Assembly (NCBI GenBank): GCA_910579705.1
Contig: CAJTUI010000009.1
Location: 1-64,000, forward strand
Direction: 5' to 3'
Source of the DNA: an uncultured Christensenella sp.
GTDB lineage: Bacteria; Bacillota; Clostridia; Christensenellales; Borkfalkiaceae
DNA length: 64,000 nucleotides
In this document: one piece after another, positions 51,069 through 59,095 of the stretch
Position numbering within the stretch: the first letter of the stretch is position 1
Layout: each line of letters begins with the position of its first letter
Program-made: the position numbers and the translations under genes
The notes under the pieces: generated by a model
Database searches by the model: none
What the model was told of the DNA's origin: nothing
Seen by the model: the letters and a program-made list of their open reading frames with translations, nothing else

Positions 51069-52293
51069 GTTGCGGCGTGTATTCCGCCGTAATCTCTATA
51101 TCCCGTAATCCAAGCTCGTATTCACGCCATTTAGCGGTGAAACCGTTCTTGGGCGGAACTTCGGGTTCTTTTATGCGCATATTTTCAACCGTGAAATATT
51201 CGGTCGCGACAACTTCGCCGTCGGCGATAAAAACCGCCTTGTATCGTACAAGCGTGTAAACCGCGTTGACGGTAAGTTCCTGTTTGGAAAACTCTTCGAA
51301 TTCTTCCCAACTGCCCTTATAGCCCGCGCGCTCCGTTATTTCGGGTAACGACAATTCGTCTTCGACAGTGTATCTAACGGTTTTTAATAAAACGCCGCCG
51401 ATAACGAAATTAATCTTATATTCGATTGGCGTGTATTCGGCGTTTATTGTAAAGTCGCCGAATGCAGGGAGTTGCGGCCATTTACCCGTATAGCCTTGTT
51501 TATCGGGAACGGAAGGAAGCGCAATACTGTCTTCTACCGTGTATTTGATTTGCTTATAAATATTTCCGTCCGCTTTGAACGTTGCGGTATAGATAACGGG
51601 TGTATACACGGCCTCGATAACCAAGTCGCCGTAAGTCAAGTCGAACTGTTTCCAGCTTGCAATATAGTGCTCTTTTTCGGGCGGTTTCGGAATGGTTACG
51701 TTCTTGTTTTCTACGGTGTATTCGCTTTCGCCGATAATTTGACCGTCTGCCACAAATTTAACGGTATAGGTTACGGCCGTCCAACGCGCGTAAAGCTTTA
51801 AATCACGAGCGACGGGTAACCCGAAGTCGTAGTTTTCACCGTCAAGAAACCAACCGTCGAAGTTGTATCCGTTTCGCGGGTTAAGAACCTGCGGTTCGGC
51901 ACAATCGCCCGCTTTTACCTTTTGACTTGTAATAAGCGTTTCTCCGTTGTAGAATAGCACGCGGTGAAAATCTTCGTCGGCTTTTACCCAAGTCCCGTAA
52001 AGTTTCATATCGCCGAGCAGAACGTCGTTTGCAAAATTCCATTTTTCGGCGTAAGCGTCGGAAATAAACCAGCCCTTGAAAACGTAATTATCGCGTTCAT
52101 TAATATCGGGTTCTTCGATTTTTGAATTGAGGTAATAGTAAGACGTTAAAAACTTTTCGCCGTCAACGATAAATTCGACAGAAAATTCGGGCTTATTCCT
52201 TTCGTCGTTACAACTGCGGCAGCTTTGGCAACCGCCGAAAACCAGCGCAAGACAGCCCATAATCACAATCGCCGCCAATACAAGTTTTTTCAT
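51052..52293 (-). CDS. Lipoprotein with InlB/Listeria-Bacteroides-type repeats
   Basis: A 413-residue surface lipoprotein. The signal peptide ends in the lipobox VFGGC (Cys21), followed by a Cys-rich CQSCRSC stretch. The mature protein is about six tandem repeats of 60-65 residues: two of the flg_new/InlB-B type (VFKGWF...W, FDGWFLDGENYDF) and four shorter divergent ones, each with a strand like YTVKFVADG, a YTVEN or YTVED turn and a W-rich end. Such repeats occur in extracellular adhesins and structural proteins. There is no cell-wall sorting signal. Binding partner unknown. Confidence 0.85.
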   Translation of the reverse strand: MKKLVLAAIVIMGCLALVFGGCQSCRSCNDERNKPEFSVEFIVDGEKFLTSYYYLNSKIEEPDINERDNYVFKGWFISDAYAEKWNFANDVLLGDMKLYGTWVKADEDFHRVLFYNGETLITSQKVKAGDCAEPQVLNPRNGYNFDGWFLDGENYDFGLPVARDLKLYARWTAVTYTVKFVADGQIIGESEYTVENKNVTIPKPPEKEHYIASWKQFDLTYGDLVIEAVYTPVIYTATFKADGNIYKQIKYTVEDSIALPSVPDKQGYTGKWPQLPAFGDFTINAEYTPIEYKINFVIGGVLLKTVRYTVEDELSLPEITERAGYKGSWEEFEEFSKQELTVNAVYTLVRYKAVFIADGEVVATEYFTVENMRIKEPEVPPKNGFTAKWREYELGLRDIEITAEYTPQQTERR

Positions 52294-52316
52294 ATATTTC
52301 TCCTATGTATAGCGAC

Positions 52317-52345
52317 ATTATAACATAAAGTAAGCGCTAATGCAA
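52317..52345 (-). promoter_or_regulatory. Promoter of the repeat lipoprotein gene
   Basis: On the minus strand TTGCAT and TATAAT are separated by 17 bp; an AGGAGA ribosome site follows. Confidence 0.65.
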
Positions 52346-52356
52346 CGCCCGATTTC

Positions 52357-52387
52357 AAGAACGTTTTTATAAAGCGTTCTTTTTTTT
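52357..52387 (+). terminator. Terminator-like hairpin in front of spoIIIAA
   Basis: Stem AAGAACG / CGTTCTT extended by TTT/AAA with one bulge, then eight Ts. No plus-strand gene lies upstream, so it may insulate the sporulation cluster from antisense-side transcription or act as a leader attenuator. Confidence 0.55.
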
Positions 52388-52410
52388 ATGCCGCCGAAAT
52401 AGATTAAAGT

Positions 52411-53316
52411 ATGAGTTTGTCCTTTTTACCGAGAGAAATAAAAAATGCGGTCGATAATCTCAACCATAATTTTATTTCAGAAATCAGAATAAGACAGGGA
52501 CAACCCGTCATTATCGAATACAAGGGCGAATATAAATATCTGAGCGGTTGCGGCGTGACTTCGGACAAGCGCGGGGCAATAGCCGTCGACGACGTGGAAA
52601 AAATAATTATGTCCGCGACTAACGGCTGTATCTACAATTATGTGGAGCAGATGAAAAGCGGGTTCATAACGGTAGGACACGGCGTGAGAATAGGCATTGC
52701 GGGCGAATACGTGACCCAGAGCGGAGAAGTGCAGGCTATTAAAAACGTTACTTCTCTGAACATAAGAATACCGCACGTTATTTCAGGTTGCGCCGACGCG
52801 GTTATGAACCATATTCTTTCAGAAGACTTGCACAGCACGCTGTTATTCTCGCGGCCGGGCTTGGGTAAAACGACGATGCTCAGGGATATTGCCGTCAGTC
52901 TGAGTCGCCGCCGCAAATACAATATTCTGGTATTCGACGAAAGAAACGAAATTTCAGCGATAGACGGCGAAGGCAACGGTTTCGATTTGGGCGACAGAGT
53001 GGATATTGTGCGCTGTCACAACAAAAAGAGCGCGATAGCAAGCGCGATAAGGGCAATGAAACCGCAGGTAATTATTACGGACGAGCTTTACGGTAAAGAG
53101 GATATTGCGGCGGCGGAATATGCGGCGGATTGCGGCGTATGCCTGATAGCGTCCTCGCACGTATGCAACAGAAAATTACTCTCGCTTATGCCGTTCGAAT
53201 ATTACGTTCAGCTTGTCGGAATAGGGGTTACGCCTGTAATATATGATAAAAATTTTAATTCTTATAGCGGTGGTGGGACTGACCACATCGATAGGCACGT
53301 TTCTTGCGGCGAGTAA
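52411..53316 (+). CDS. spoIIIAA: Stage III sporulation protein AA (secretion-type ATPase)
   Basis: The 301-residue cytoplasmic ATPase of the SpoIIIA-SpoIIQ channel that connects mother cell and forespore. It has the N-terminal family part (SEIRIRQGQPVII), Walker A SRPGLGKTTMLRD (near residue 148), Walker B ILVFDERNEI and a later ITDELYG. In Bacillus the operon is made in the mother cell under sigma E; I could not find a convincing sigma E promoter here. Its last 74 bases overlap spoIIIAB. Confidence 0.95.
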   Translation: MSLSFLPREIKNAVDNLNHNFISEIRIRQGQPVIIEYKGEYKYLSGCGVTSDKRGAIAVDDVEKIIMSATNGCIYNYVEQMKSGFITVGHGVRIGIAGEYVTQSGEVQAIKNVTSLNIRIPHVISGCADAVMNHILSEDLHSTLLFSRPGLGKTTMLRDIAVSLSRRRKYNILVFDERNEISAIDGEGNGFDLGDRVDIVRCHNKKSAIASAIRAMKPQVIITDELYGKEDIAAAEYAADCGVCLIASSHVCNRKLLSLMPFEYYVQLVGIGVTPVIYDKNFNSYSGGGTDHIDRHVSCGE

Positions 53317-53668
53317 AAAAAAGCGAATGCAGATTTTCGCCGAGCTTTACGAATTCAACGAGCAGCTTATTCTTACCTTGAAATATTCGAGGGCGTCGAT
53401 TGACAAAATCGCGGCGCCGTTCAAATATGTAAGTTCGATTTTAAAGGGAGAAAGCCTGCTCGGCGGCGGCGACGCGGACGTTATCAGGGACTATACCGAA
53501 AACCTCGGCAAGACCGACGCGCTGTCGCAGGTGGACTATTTGACCGAACGTAAAACAATTTTAAAAAAATATAAGGAAGACAGCTTTACCGATTACAAAA
53601 AATATAGCTCTTTATATGTGAAAATATTTTTTCTTATCGGCGTACTGGCTGCGATACTGCTTGCATAA
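53243..53668 (+). CDS. spoIIIAB: Stage III sporulation protein AB
   Basis: A 141-residue membrane protein with one N-terminal helix (residues 3-22), a cytoplasmic middle of helices related to GspF, and a C-terminal membrane segment (FFLIGVLAAILLA). It is part of the mother-cell membrane platform of the SpoIIIA complex. The start overlaps spoIIIAA by 74 bases, which is long; the first ATG that preserves the membrane helix is at 53243. It ends directly against spoIIIAC. Confidence 0.92.
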   Translation: MIKILILIAVVGLTTSIGTFLAASKKKRMQIFAELYEFNEQLILTLKYSRASIDKIAAPFKYVSSILKGESLLGGGDADVIRDYTENLGKTDALSQVDYLTERKTILKKYKEDSFTDYKKYSSLYVKIFFLIGVLAAILLA

Positions 53669-53866
53669 ATGGATATATCAATTATTTTTAAAATTGCCGC
53701 GGTAGGCATAATAGTTACAATCATATGTCAGGTTCTCAAAAAATCGGACAGGGACGATATCGCAACGCTTGTCAGTCTAGTCGGGCTTATCATAGTGCTG
53801 ACAGTCGTAATATCTATGATTGCCGACCTGTTTTCGCAGATACGGCAACTATTCGATCTATTCTGA
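53669..53866 (+). CDS. spoIIIAC: Stage III sporulation protein AC
   Basis: A 65-residue protein with two membrane helices (about residues 5-22 and 34-58), matching the usual length of SpoIIIAC. It interacts with SpoIIIAD in the membrane platform. It starts one base after spoIIIAB and shares TGATG with spoIIIAD. Confidence 0.93.
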   Translation: MDISIIFKIAAVGIIVTIICQVLKKSDRDDIATLVSLVGLIIVLTVVISMIADLFSQIRQLFDLF

Positions 53867-54258
53867 TGTACATCTTACGTCTTTGCTGTATAGCCGTAAT
53901 AACGGCCGTAAGCGCGCTTGTCTTAAAATCCCATAAATCGGAGCTTGTTCCGCTCTGCCTGACGGCCGGCGGAATACTTATGTTTCTATTCGCTTTCGAC
54001 TACCTAACCGAAAGCGTGGAGTTTATCAAGTCCTTTACCGAGGGCGCGGGAATAGACAACGATATAATAAGAATTATTTTCAAAATTATAGGCATAGGTT
54101 TTCTGGTGGAACTCACCGCAAGTTCGATAAGCGATATGGGCTTTAACAGTATTGCGGACAAGCTTGTGCTTTGCGGTAAAATAATTATTTTCGTAGTATC
54201 GATACCTATCCTCAACGCAACATACAAAATTATCGTATCGCTTATCAATCTGGTATGA
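53866..54258 (+). CDS. spoIIIAD: Stage III sporulation protein AD
   Basis: A 130-residue membrane protein (MYILRLCCIAVITAVSALVL at the start, four hydrophobic segments), the partner of SpoIIIAC. I chose the ATG at 53866 that overlaps the spoIIIAC stop (TGATG); this gives the standard length. It overlaps spoIIIAE by four bases. Confidence 0.92.
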   Translation: MYILRLCCIAVITAVSALVLKSHKSELVPLCLTAGGILMFLFAFDYLTESVEFIKSFTEGAGIDNDIIRIIFKIIGIGFLVELTASSISDMGFNSIADKLVLCGKIIIFVVSIPILNATYKIIVSLINLV

Positions 54259-55436
54259 AAAAACGCCTGATTTTTCTGATTATTTTAATAGTCACCGCCG
54301 TTATACTTCTGGCCGCGGGCGGGATAGCCGCTTTTGCGGAGGACGGAAAGCAGGAAATAAACGACAGTATTTCCTCGCTTCTGGAAGATTTGGACCTTAG
54401 CGAACTCCAAAAATACCTTGACGAGCATTCTGACAGCTATCTTTTCAACTTCGGGGACACCGCGGTCGAAATAGTACAATATCTCATCCACGGCAATGTA
54501 AACACCGACTACGGCGGATACCTCAGCGAGCTGTTTTCCGTTATTTTCAAAAACGTTATCGCGCTTATTCCCGCGTTTGCCGAAATAACGGCCGTTGCTT
54601 TGCTTTCCGCGGTGGTAAGCTCGGCGGAGGGCAATCTCTTGGGTAAATCCACGTCCAAGATAGTACATCTGGCCTGTTACTGCCTGATAATTCTGATACT
54701 TGCGTCTATGCTTACGGGAATAGTTTCCGACTGCATAGGTTGCATAATAAACGTAAAACGCCAGATTGAAATTATAACGCCCATTCTCGCCACGCTGACC
54801 GTGCTGACGGGCGGAACGGGCACTGCCGCCATATACCAGCCCTCGGCGATATTTTTGTCGGGCGGGGCGGTGGAGATAATCAACGCGTTTATTTTCCCCG
54901 CGACGATAGCGGTTATAGTATTAAACTTTCTTTCCAAACTCAATCCGCAAATGTCGTTCTCGGGCGTCGCAATGCTAATAAAGAGCATAATGAAATGGGT
55001 CATCGGAATAACAGTGACCGTGTTCAGTATTTTCATTACTATGCAAAGCACCGCGTCCTCGCTATTCGACGGCATAATTTTCAAGGCAACAAAGTACGTT
55101 GTAAGCAATTCCGTGCCCATTGTAGGTAACTTTTTATCCAGCGGTTTCGATATGCTCACTTCCGCGGGCCTTTTGATAAAAAGTTCTGTCGGGCTGTGCG
55201 GACTTATATTGTTGCTGTTTGAGTTGATCGGGCCGATAATTCTGCTTATCGCGTTTTCGTTAATTTTGAAATTCGTCGGTGCGGTCGTTCAGCCGATAGG
55301 CGAAAACACTTTGTTTTCTATGCTGTCGGACTTATCCAAAGACATCGAATATTTTATTGCGGGGCTATTAACCGTCGCGTTTATGTACGCGCTTATAATA
55401 ATGCTTATAATCAACTCCGCAAACAGTTTTATATGA
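54255..55436 (+). CDS. spoIIIAE: Stage III sporulation protein AE
   Basis: A 393-residue polytopic membrane protein: an N-terminal signal-like helix, an acidic extracytoplasmic stretch (residues 30-75) and about seven membrane segments. It fits SpoIIIAE, the likely export channel component of the SpoIIIA complex. It overlaps both neighbours by four bases. Confidence 0.94.
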   Translation: MKKRLIFLIILIVTAVILLAAGGIAAFAEDGKQEINDSISSLLEDLDLSELQKYLDEHSDSYLFNFGDTAVEIVQYLIHGNVNTDYGGYLSELFSVIFKNVIALIPAFAEITAVALLSAVVSSAEGNLLGKSTSKIVHLACYCLIILILASMLTGIVSDCIGCIINVKRQIEIITPILATLTVLTGGTGTAAIYQPSAIFLSGGAVEIINAFIFPATIAVIVLNFLSKLNPQMSFSGVAMLIKSIMKWVIGITVTVFSIFITMQSTASSLFDGIIFKATKYVVSNSVPIVGNFLSSGFDMLTSAGLLIKSSVGLCGLILLLFELIGPIILLIAFSLILKFVGAVVQPIGENTLFSMLSDLSKDIEYFIAGLLTVAFMYALIIMLIINSANSFI

Positions 55437-55867
55437 AAACCTATCTGTTGACCGCCGCGGGCGTTATATTCCTTTCGGTAATCGTATCGCTTGTCATTCC
55501 CGAAGGTAAACTCAATAAAAGCATAGTGTTTGTAATGCGTATGGCCTGCATACTTGTACTGATACAGCCCATATCCGGCGTATTCAAACTCAAATCCGAC
55601 CCGCTGGACGAGCCGCTGTTCGACTATGTATATATATGTAAAGTATATTCCGAGAACCAGAGCGAGCAATTGGAGAAAATACTTTCGGTAACATTCAAAG
55701 AAGAATGCGACTGCAAGGTCGATATTATATATAAAGAAGGGAATTTCCGTCTGAACTCCGTGGAAGTGGAGGTAAATACCCGAAACGAAAAAATAATTGA
55801 AGATATTTACGCATATTTGGACGGGCGCGGATATATAAATATAACAGTATATGCGAAAAGTAGTTAA
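55433..55867 (+). CDS. spoIIIAF: Stage III sporulation protein AF, 3' end altered by an integrated element
   Basis: A 144-residue protein with two N-terminal membrane helices (residues 3-22, 33-52) and a C-terminal ring-forming-like domain (CDCKVDIIYKEGNFRLNSVEVEV). The gene's last codons lie in the left 29-bp repeat of the integrated element. With the element present it ends KSS-stop (TAG TTA A); after precise excision it would end KSY-stop, with its stop codon 19 bases inside spoIIIAG. The reading frame is therefore kept in both states. Confidence 0.92.
   Translation: MKTYLLTAAGVIFLSVIVSLVIPEGKLNKSIVFVMRMACILVLIQPISGVFKLKSDPLDEPLFDYVYICKVYSENQSEQLEKILSVTFKEECDCKVDIIYKEGNFRLNSVEVEVNTRNEKIIEDIYAYLDGRGYINITVYAKSS
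55833..55861 (+). repeat. attL: left 29-bp direct repeat of the integrated element
   Basis: Twenty-nine bases identical to 59088-59116, starting ATATAAATATAACAG and ending GCGAAAAGT. It covers the 3' end of spoIIIAF. The flanking bases differ on both sides, so the repeat length is exact. Confidence 0.93.
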
Positions 55868-55917
55868 ATTATACTATATATTGGCTGTTTTGGTACTTAA
55901 AACACTATATATTGTGT

Positions 55918-57198
55918 TTAGTTTAACAATGTGTCCACATTTTGTCCACAACTATTCAGACTGTGTATCAAACAATCATCTATCGTGCTGACGGCGATGT
56001 CTGTCATTTTTTGAGTGTTGTGAGCATAAGTCTTCATAGTTGTTTCAGGACTTTTATGTCCGAGCCTCTGCTGAATAGCTTTAACTGGAACGCCGTTCTC
56101 ATACAAAGTGGTTGTGTTGGAGTGTCGTAAGCAGTGGAAGGTGATATTCTTTCCGAGTTGCTTGCTAATCTTTCTACAAACCTGTTCTATATAAGCCCTG
56201 CAAATTATTCTTCCGTTGTCTGCTATGATTATCGGGTGAACAATTTTCTTACCTGTTAAATCTGGGCGCAGTTTTTTCTTAACCTGAATGATGGTGGCGT
56301 CATCTTTTATATAGGAGATATATCCTTCGTCGCCGGCAAGCGCTTCAGCTTTTTCCTGTCGTTGTTTTTCTCTTAGAAGTTCTTGTAGCAGGTTGTCACC
56401 GATACTTATCTTTCGTACAGAGTCGTACTTCGGCGGGCTACATTGGATTTCAACTATATCGCCTTTTAAGCGCGAAACCTCGTCTTGCCTTTCAACATTG
56501 ATTACCTTATTTTTAAAATCGATGTCTTCCCAAACAAGACCAAAGACCTCGCCGTGTCGCATACCGTTATACCAACCCAAAAGCAATGGGATATGGAACT
56601 TGTTACCGAATGGGTACAGCTCCATAATCGTTCCGAACTCTTCCGGCGTAACAACTTCTCGTTCTTTAGGTTTCTTCTTTTGAGCCGATTTCGGTATCTT
56701 AATGTAGTCCGTAGGATTATTATTAATTATCCGAAGAGGGTGGATAGCGTAAGTGAAGACTGACCTAAGCACGCCCAATATTCGGTAGTATAATCTTGGA
56801 CTTTTATTACCCTTGACGACTTCTGAGATGAACTCATTGACTATTATTGAAGTTATTTTTGTCAGATAGTACTTCCCAAGTGCTGGCTTGATATATTGGT
56901 TGATGACCTGTATATAAGCTTTCTGTGAATTGTACTTGAAGTTCGGGGTACAATATTGCTCAATCCAAATATCAATGAAATCACTGACACTTATCGAAGC
57001 GTACTTATTTTGTACGGTGATACCATTGTAATCGGCGAACGCTTTAGCACCAGCTTCTTCGGCTTCTTTCTTTGTTCGAAACCCTGACTCGGATGCCCAT
57101 TGTCTTTTGCCATTCACTTTCGCTATCTCAAATCGATAGCCCCAGTTAGGCTTTCTTCCCGTGTTCTTGTTCCTATCTCGAACGCTGATTTTAGACAT
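55918..57198 (-). CDS. int: Tyrosine recombinase (Tn916-type integrase)
   Basis: A 426-residue integrase. The N-terminal arm-binding domain (WGYRFEIAKVNGKRQWASESGFRTKKEAEEA) is followed by a SAM-like core-binding domain (residues 65-165) and the catalytic domain with all active residues: Arg in NGMRHGEVFGL, Lys in PPKYDSVRKI, His and Arg in HCLRH, His in LGHKSPETT and the nucleophile Tyr in MKTYAH. It probably mediates integration and excision at the 29-bp sites. Its last codons overlap the left pair of GTCCAC arm-type repeats. The start overlaps xis by eight bases. Confidence 0.94.
   Translation of the reverse strand: MSKISVRDRNKNTGRKPNWGYRFEIAKVNGKRQWASESGFRTKKEAEEAGAKAFADYNGITVQNKYASISVSDFIDIWIEQYCTPNFKYNSQKAYIQVINQYIKPALGKYYLTKITSIIVNEFISEVVKGNKSPRLYYRILGVLRSVFTYAIHPLRIINNNPTDYIKIPKSAQKKKPKEREVVTPEEFGTIMELYPFGNKFHIPLLLGWYNGMRHGEVFGLVWEDIDFKNKVINVERQDEVSRLKGDIVEIQCSPPKYDSVRKISIGDNLLQELLREKQRQEKAEALAGDEGYISYIKDDATIIQVKKKLRPDLTGKKIVHPIIIADNGRIICRAYIEQVCRKISKQLGKNITFHCLRHSNTTTLYENGVPVKAIQQRLGHKSPETTMKTYAHNTQKMTDIAVSTIDDCLIHSLNSCGQNVDTLLN
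55933..55949 (+). repeat. Arm-type repeat pair, left end of element
   Basis: GTCCAC twice with an 11-bp period, about 72 bases inside attL. The same pair, same spacing and orientation, occurs near attR. Confidence 0.55.
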
Positions 57199-57412
57199 TG
57201 TAATCTAACTCCTTTACATTGAAAGGGTCTGTCAAGTCTTTCCCTTCATATTGTTCAAGGAAAATGTAGAGGCTTTCAGCACGAACTTTATACTGTCCAA
57301 TTTTAAGGAAGGGTAGTAAACCGCTTTTCCTTAATTTGTGAACATAATCTACATTCGTCTTTAAGAGCTCTGCAACTTCCTTAACAGTGTATAAGATGTT
57401 CTGCCCTTTCAT
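57191..57412 (-). CDS. xis: Excisionase-like helix-turn-helix protein
   Basis: A 73-residue MerR/excisionase-type DNA-binding protein: YTVKEVAELLKTNVDYVHKLRKSGLLPFLKIGQYKVRAESLYIFLEQYEG covers the winged helix-turn-helix. In such elements this protein bends the att DNA and directs the integrase toward excision. A GGGAGG ribosome site precedes the ATG. It is directly upstream of, and overlaps, the integrase gene. Confidence 0.9.
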   Translation of the reverse strand: MKGQNILYTVKEVAELLKTNVDYVHKLRKSGLLPFLKIGQYKVRAESLYIFLEQYEGKDLTDPFNVKELDYNV

Positions 57413-57531
57413 TTATGTATCCTCCCAAAATAAGGGAGTGAGATAGGTAGTAGTAAATCAAACCAAATCCACATAGCTAATACCGTACACAAGTGGCTTG
57501 TCGATTTCAAAAAAATATAAAGTAGTTAGCT

Positions 57532-58233
57532 TTATATTTCTTTCACGCTTTTTACCCAACTTGTGTATTCTTTTTTCAGATTAATTGTTAGGTTAGCATC
57601 TGAACCAAAATGCTTTGCAACTTTTTCGGTAAGACCTATATCCGCCTTATCATTATAAATTTCAGTGAATACTCGGTTCTTCCTTAAAGATACAAAAGAT
57701 ATATTGATGTTTCTTGGATTGTTATTATTAAACTTTTTAATTAAGGTTTTAATACTGAGGACGGTGGTAGAGTCCTTATTTGCATTGTCGCTTTTTAAGA
57801 CCGGACGGAACAAGTAGTGAGTGTCTTTATAATAAACCAATTTACCTGTTGGATATCCTTGACAGCAGTCGGTAAGAGAGAAGCTTTTTAGCACTTGATA
57901 CTCATTATATCCTAAGGGAATAAGGGTATCATTTCGCTTAATAAAATAACCGCCTTCGAATTGCTTTAAATCAGCTATGAGAAGCGAAACAATCTCTTCT
58001 TGCGAGAACCCATACCAACCAAGTATGCACAGCGACTTTAAATAAAGCATATCAGACGCTGGTCTATAATTGGGGATACGGGAGTTGCCGCTAAGGTCGA
58101 TGTAACTCAGCAACTCTTCTAAGTCTTTGAAATAGTTTTTGTTGCCGAGAGTATCGAGGATGTCTTCACGGGAGGGAATAGCAATATTTACATCATAATA
58201 GTTGAGTAAATTTTGCAACCACGACTTAACCAT
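57532..58233 (-). CDS. Tyrosine-recombinase-like protein lacking most catalytic residues
   Basis: A 233-residue protein whose outline follows the catalytic domain of tyrosine recombinases: YLKSLCILGWYGFSQEEIVSLLIADL takes the place of the first-Arg box, and ISFVSLRKNRVF followed by VAKHFGSD and KEYTSWV takes the place of the HxxR, GH and Tyr boxes. However, the first Arg is Ser, the His of HxxR is Val, and the second His is not at its usual position; only one Arg and a Tyr remain in register. It may bind the att sites without cutting, for example as a directionality or regulatory partner of Int. This assignment is by pattern only. Confidence 0.5.
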   Translation of the reverse strand: MVKSWLQNLLNYYDVNIAIPSREDILDTLGNKNYFKDLEELLSYIDLSGNSRIPNYRPASDMLYLKSLCILGWYGFSQEEIVSLLIADLKQFEGGYFIKRNDTLIPLGYNEYQVLKSFSLTDCCQGYPTGKLVYYKDTHYLFRPVLKSDNANKDSTTVLSIKTLIKKFNNNNPRNINISFVSLRKNRVFTEIYNDKADIGLTEKVAKHFGSDANLTINLKKEYTSWVKSVKEI

Positions 58234-58250
58234 AAAGTATTTTGTTCTGG

Positions 58251-58322
58251 CTACTTGTTGTCAACTGCCTGAGAGAACGATATGACTAAAACAATGAGTG
58301 CTACTATAAGAAATAATGTCAT
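58251..58322 (-). CDS. 23-residue hydrophobic peptide
   Basis: An ATG-started ORF between two genes of the element on the same strand, with eight bases to the upstream stop and 17 to the next start. The peptide MTLFLIVALIVLVISFSQAV followed by DNK is almost entirely a single membrane helix. A GTAGG stretch lies before the ATG. It may be a small membrane peptide (for example a toxin or regulator) or a chance ORF. Confidence 0.4.
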   Translation of the reverse strand: MTLFLIVALIVLVISFSQAVDNK

Positions 58323-58329
58323 AAGCTAC

Positions 58330-58599
58330 CTACAAGTCGAACGGGTCTGGCTCATCTAAACATTTGGCAAACCAACCTTGCTCGTTAAACATTTTGTCAA
58401 ATATTTCGTTCAGACACTTAACAATCTTGTTCGCTTTTTTTTCTGTAATCATTAATACGGTTTTTTCTTCATCGCTTTCAGCTACTTTTATTACGTCAAA
58501 AGAGCGAGTTCTGTCATTCCTTCGTTGAAGAATAGTGTCTTGCTCAAGGTTTACGATGCTAAATCTTCGTAGAACCTTTTTCTTTCTTTTGAACAACAT
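58330..58599 (-). CDS. Hypothetical protein of the integrated element
   Basis: An 89-residue basic-then-acidic protein (starts with LFKRKKKVLRRF, ends EPDPFDL). No family recognised. It overlaps the upstream gene by 41 bases and has no known relative that I can name; probably regulatory. Confidence 0.6.
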   Translation of the reverse strand: MLFKRKKKVLRRFSIVNLEQDTILQRRNDRTRSFDVIKVAESDEEKTVLMITEKKANKIVKCLNEIFDKMFNEQGWFAKCLDEPDPFDL

Positions 58600-58939
58600 T
58601 ATTTTCTACTTGCGTTTCCTCCTTATTTAATGTATCAAGTACATTGTACTTGCAAAGATTTATGTATGCGCCGCAGGTAAGAGTGAGGCAAGCGGCGGTG
58701 CTTTCATTTATAAATATGGTATAGCAGGTATAGTTACCTAAGCTTTTTGTATTCTGTACATAGTCGCAATCAGCTTTGTAATTTAGTTCTAAAAGTATCT
58801 GTTCAATCATAGATACAATTATGTCGAATGGCGCGAAGTCGAACTTTAATTCGGTTTCATTACCGTTGAGAAACTCTATTATCTTCGCTCTATATTCCTT
58901 TTTAAGTTGTTGTAAATTTATTGTTTCTGTGCGTTCCAT
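58559..58939 (-). CDS. Hypothetical protein of the integrated element
   Basis: About 126 residues when started at ATG 58939, which follows GAGGT; a longer TTG start at 58978 lies on the arm-type repeats. The protein has a charged helical N-terminus and a middle beta-type region with three Cys (YTCYTIF, CLTLTCG). No family recognised. It is the first gene of the element's minus-strand operon. Confidence 0.6.
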   Translation of the reverse strand: MERTETINLQQLKKEYRAKIIEFLNGNETELKFDFAPFDIIVSMIEQILLELNYKADCDYVQNTKSLGNYTCYTIFINESTAACLTLTCGAYINLCKYNVLDTLNKEETQVENNVVQKKEKGSTKI

Positions 58940-58952
58940 TTTGACCTCATTT

Positions 58953-58969
58953 GTCCACAGTTTGTCCAC
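58953..58969 (+). repeat. Arm-type repeat pair, right end of element
   Basis: GTCCAC twice with an 11-bp period, about 118 bases inside attR; copy of the pair at 55933-55949. Confidence 0.55.
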
Positions 58970-59065
58970 GCTGTACAAGTGACAGCTAATGACGCTAAAT
59001 GATAATAAGTGAATTTACCTTAGAAAATAAGGCAAAAAATGCTTAAAAATAGTGATATTTTCTAT

Positions 59066-59095
59066 GAATATTTGGGATTTTTGTGAAATATAAAT
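59066..59095 (+). promoter_or_regulatory. Possible sigma-E-like promoter at the right end of the element
   Basis: GAATATT, a 14-bp spacer and AATATAAAT loosely resemble a sigma E promoter reading toward spoIIIAG. The -10 match is weak (about 5 of 8), and the region is AT-rich, so this may be chance. If real, spoIIIAG-AH could be transcribed without excision. Confidence 0.25.
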
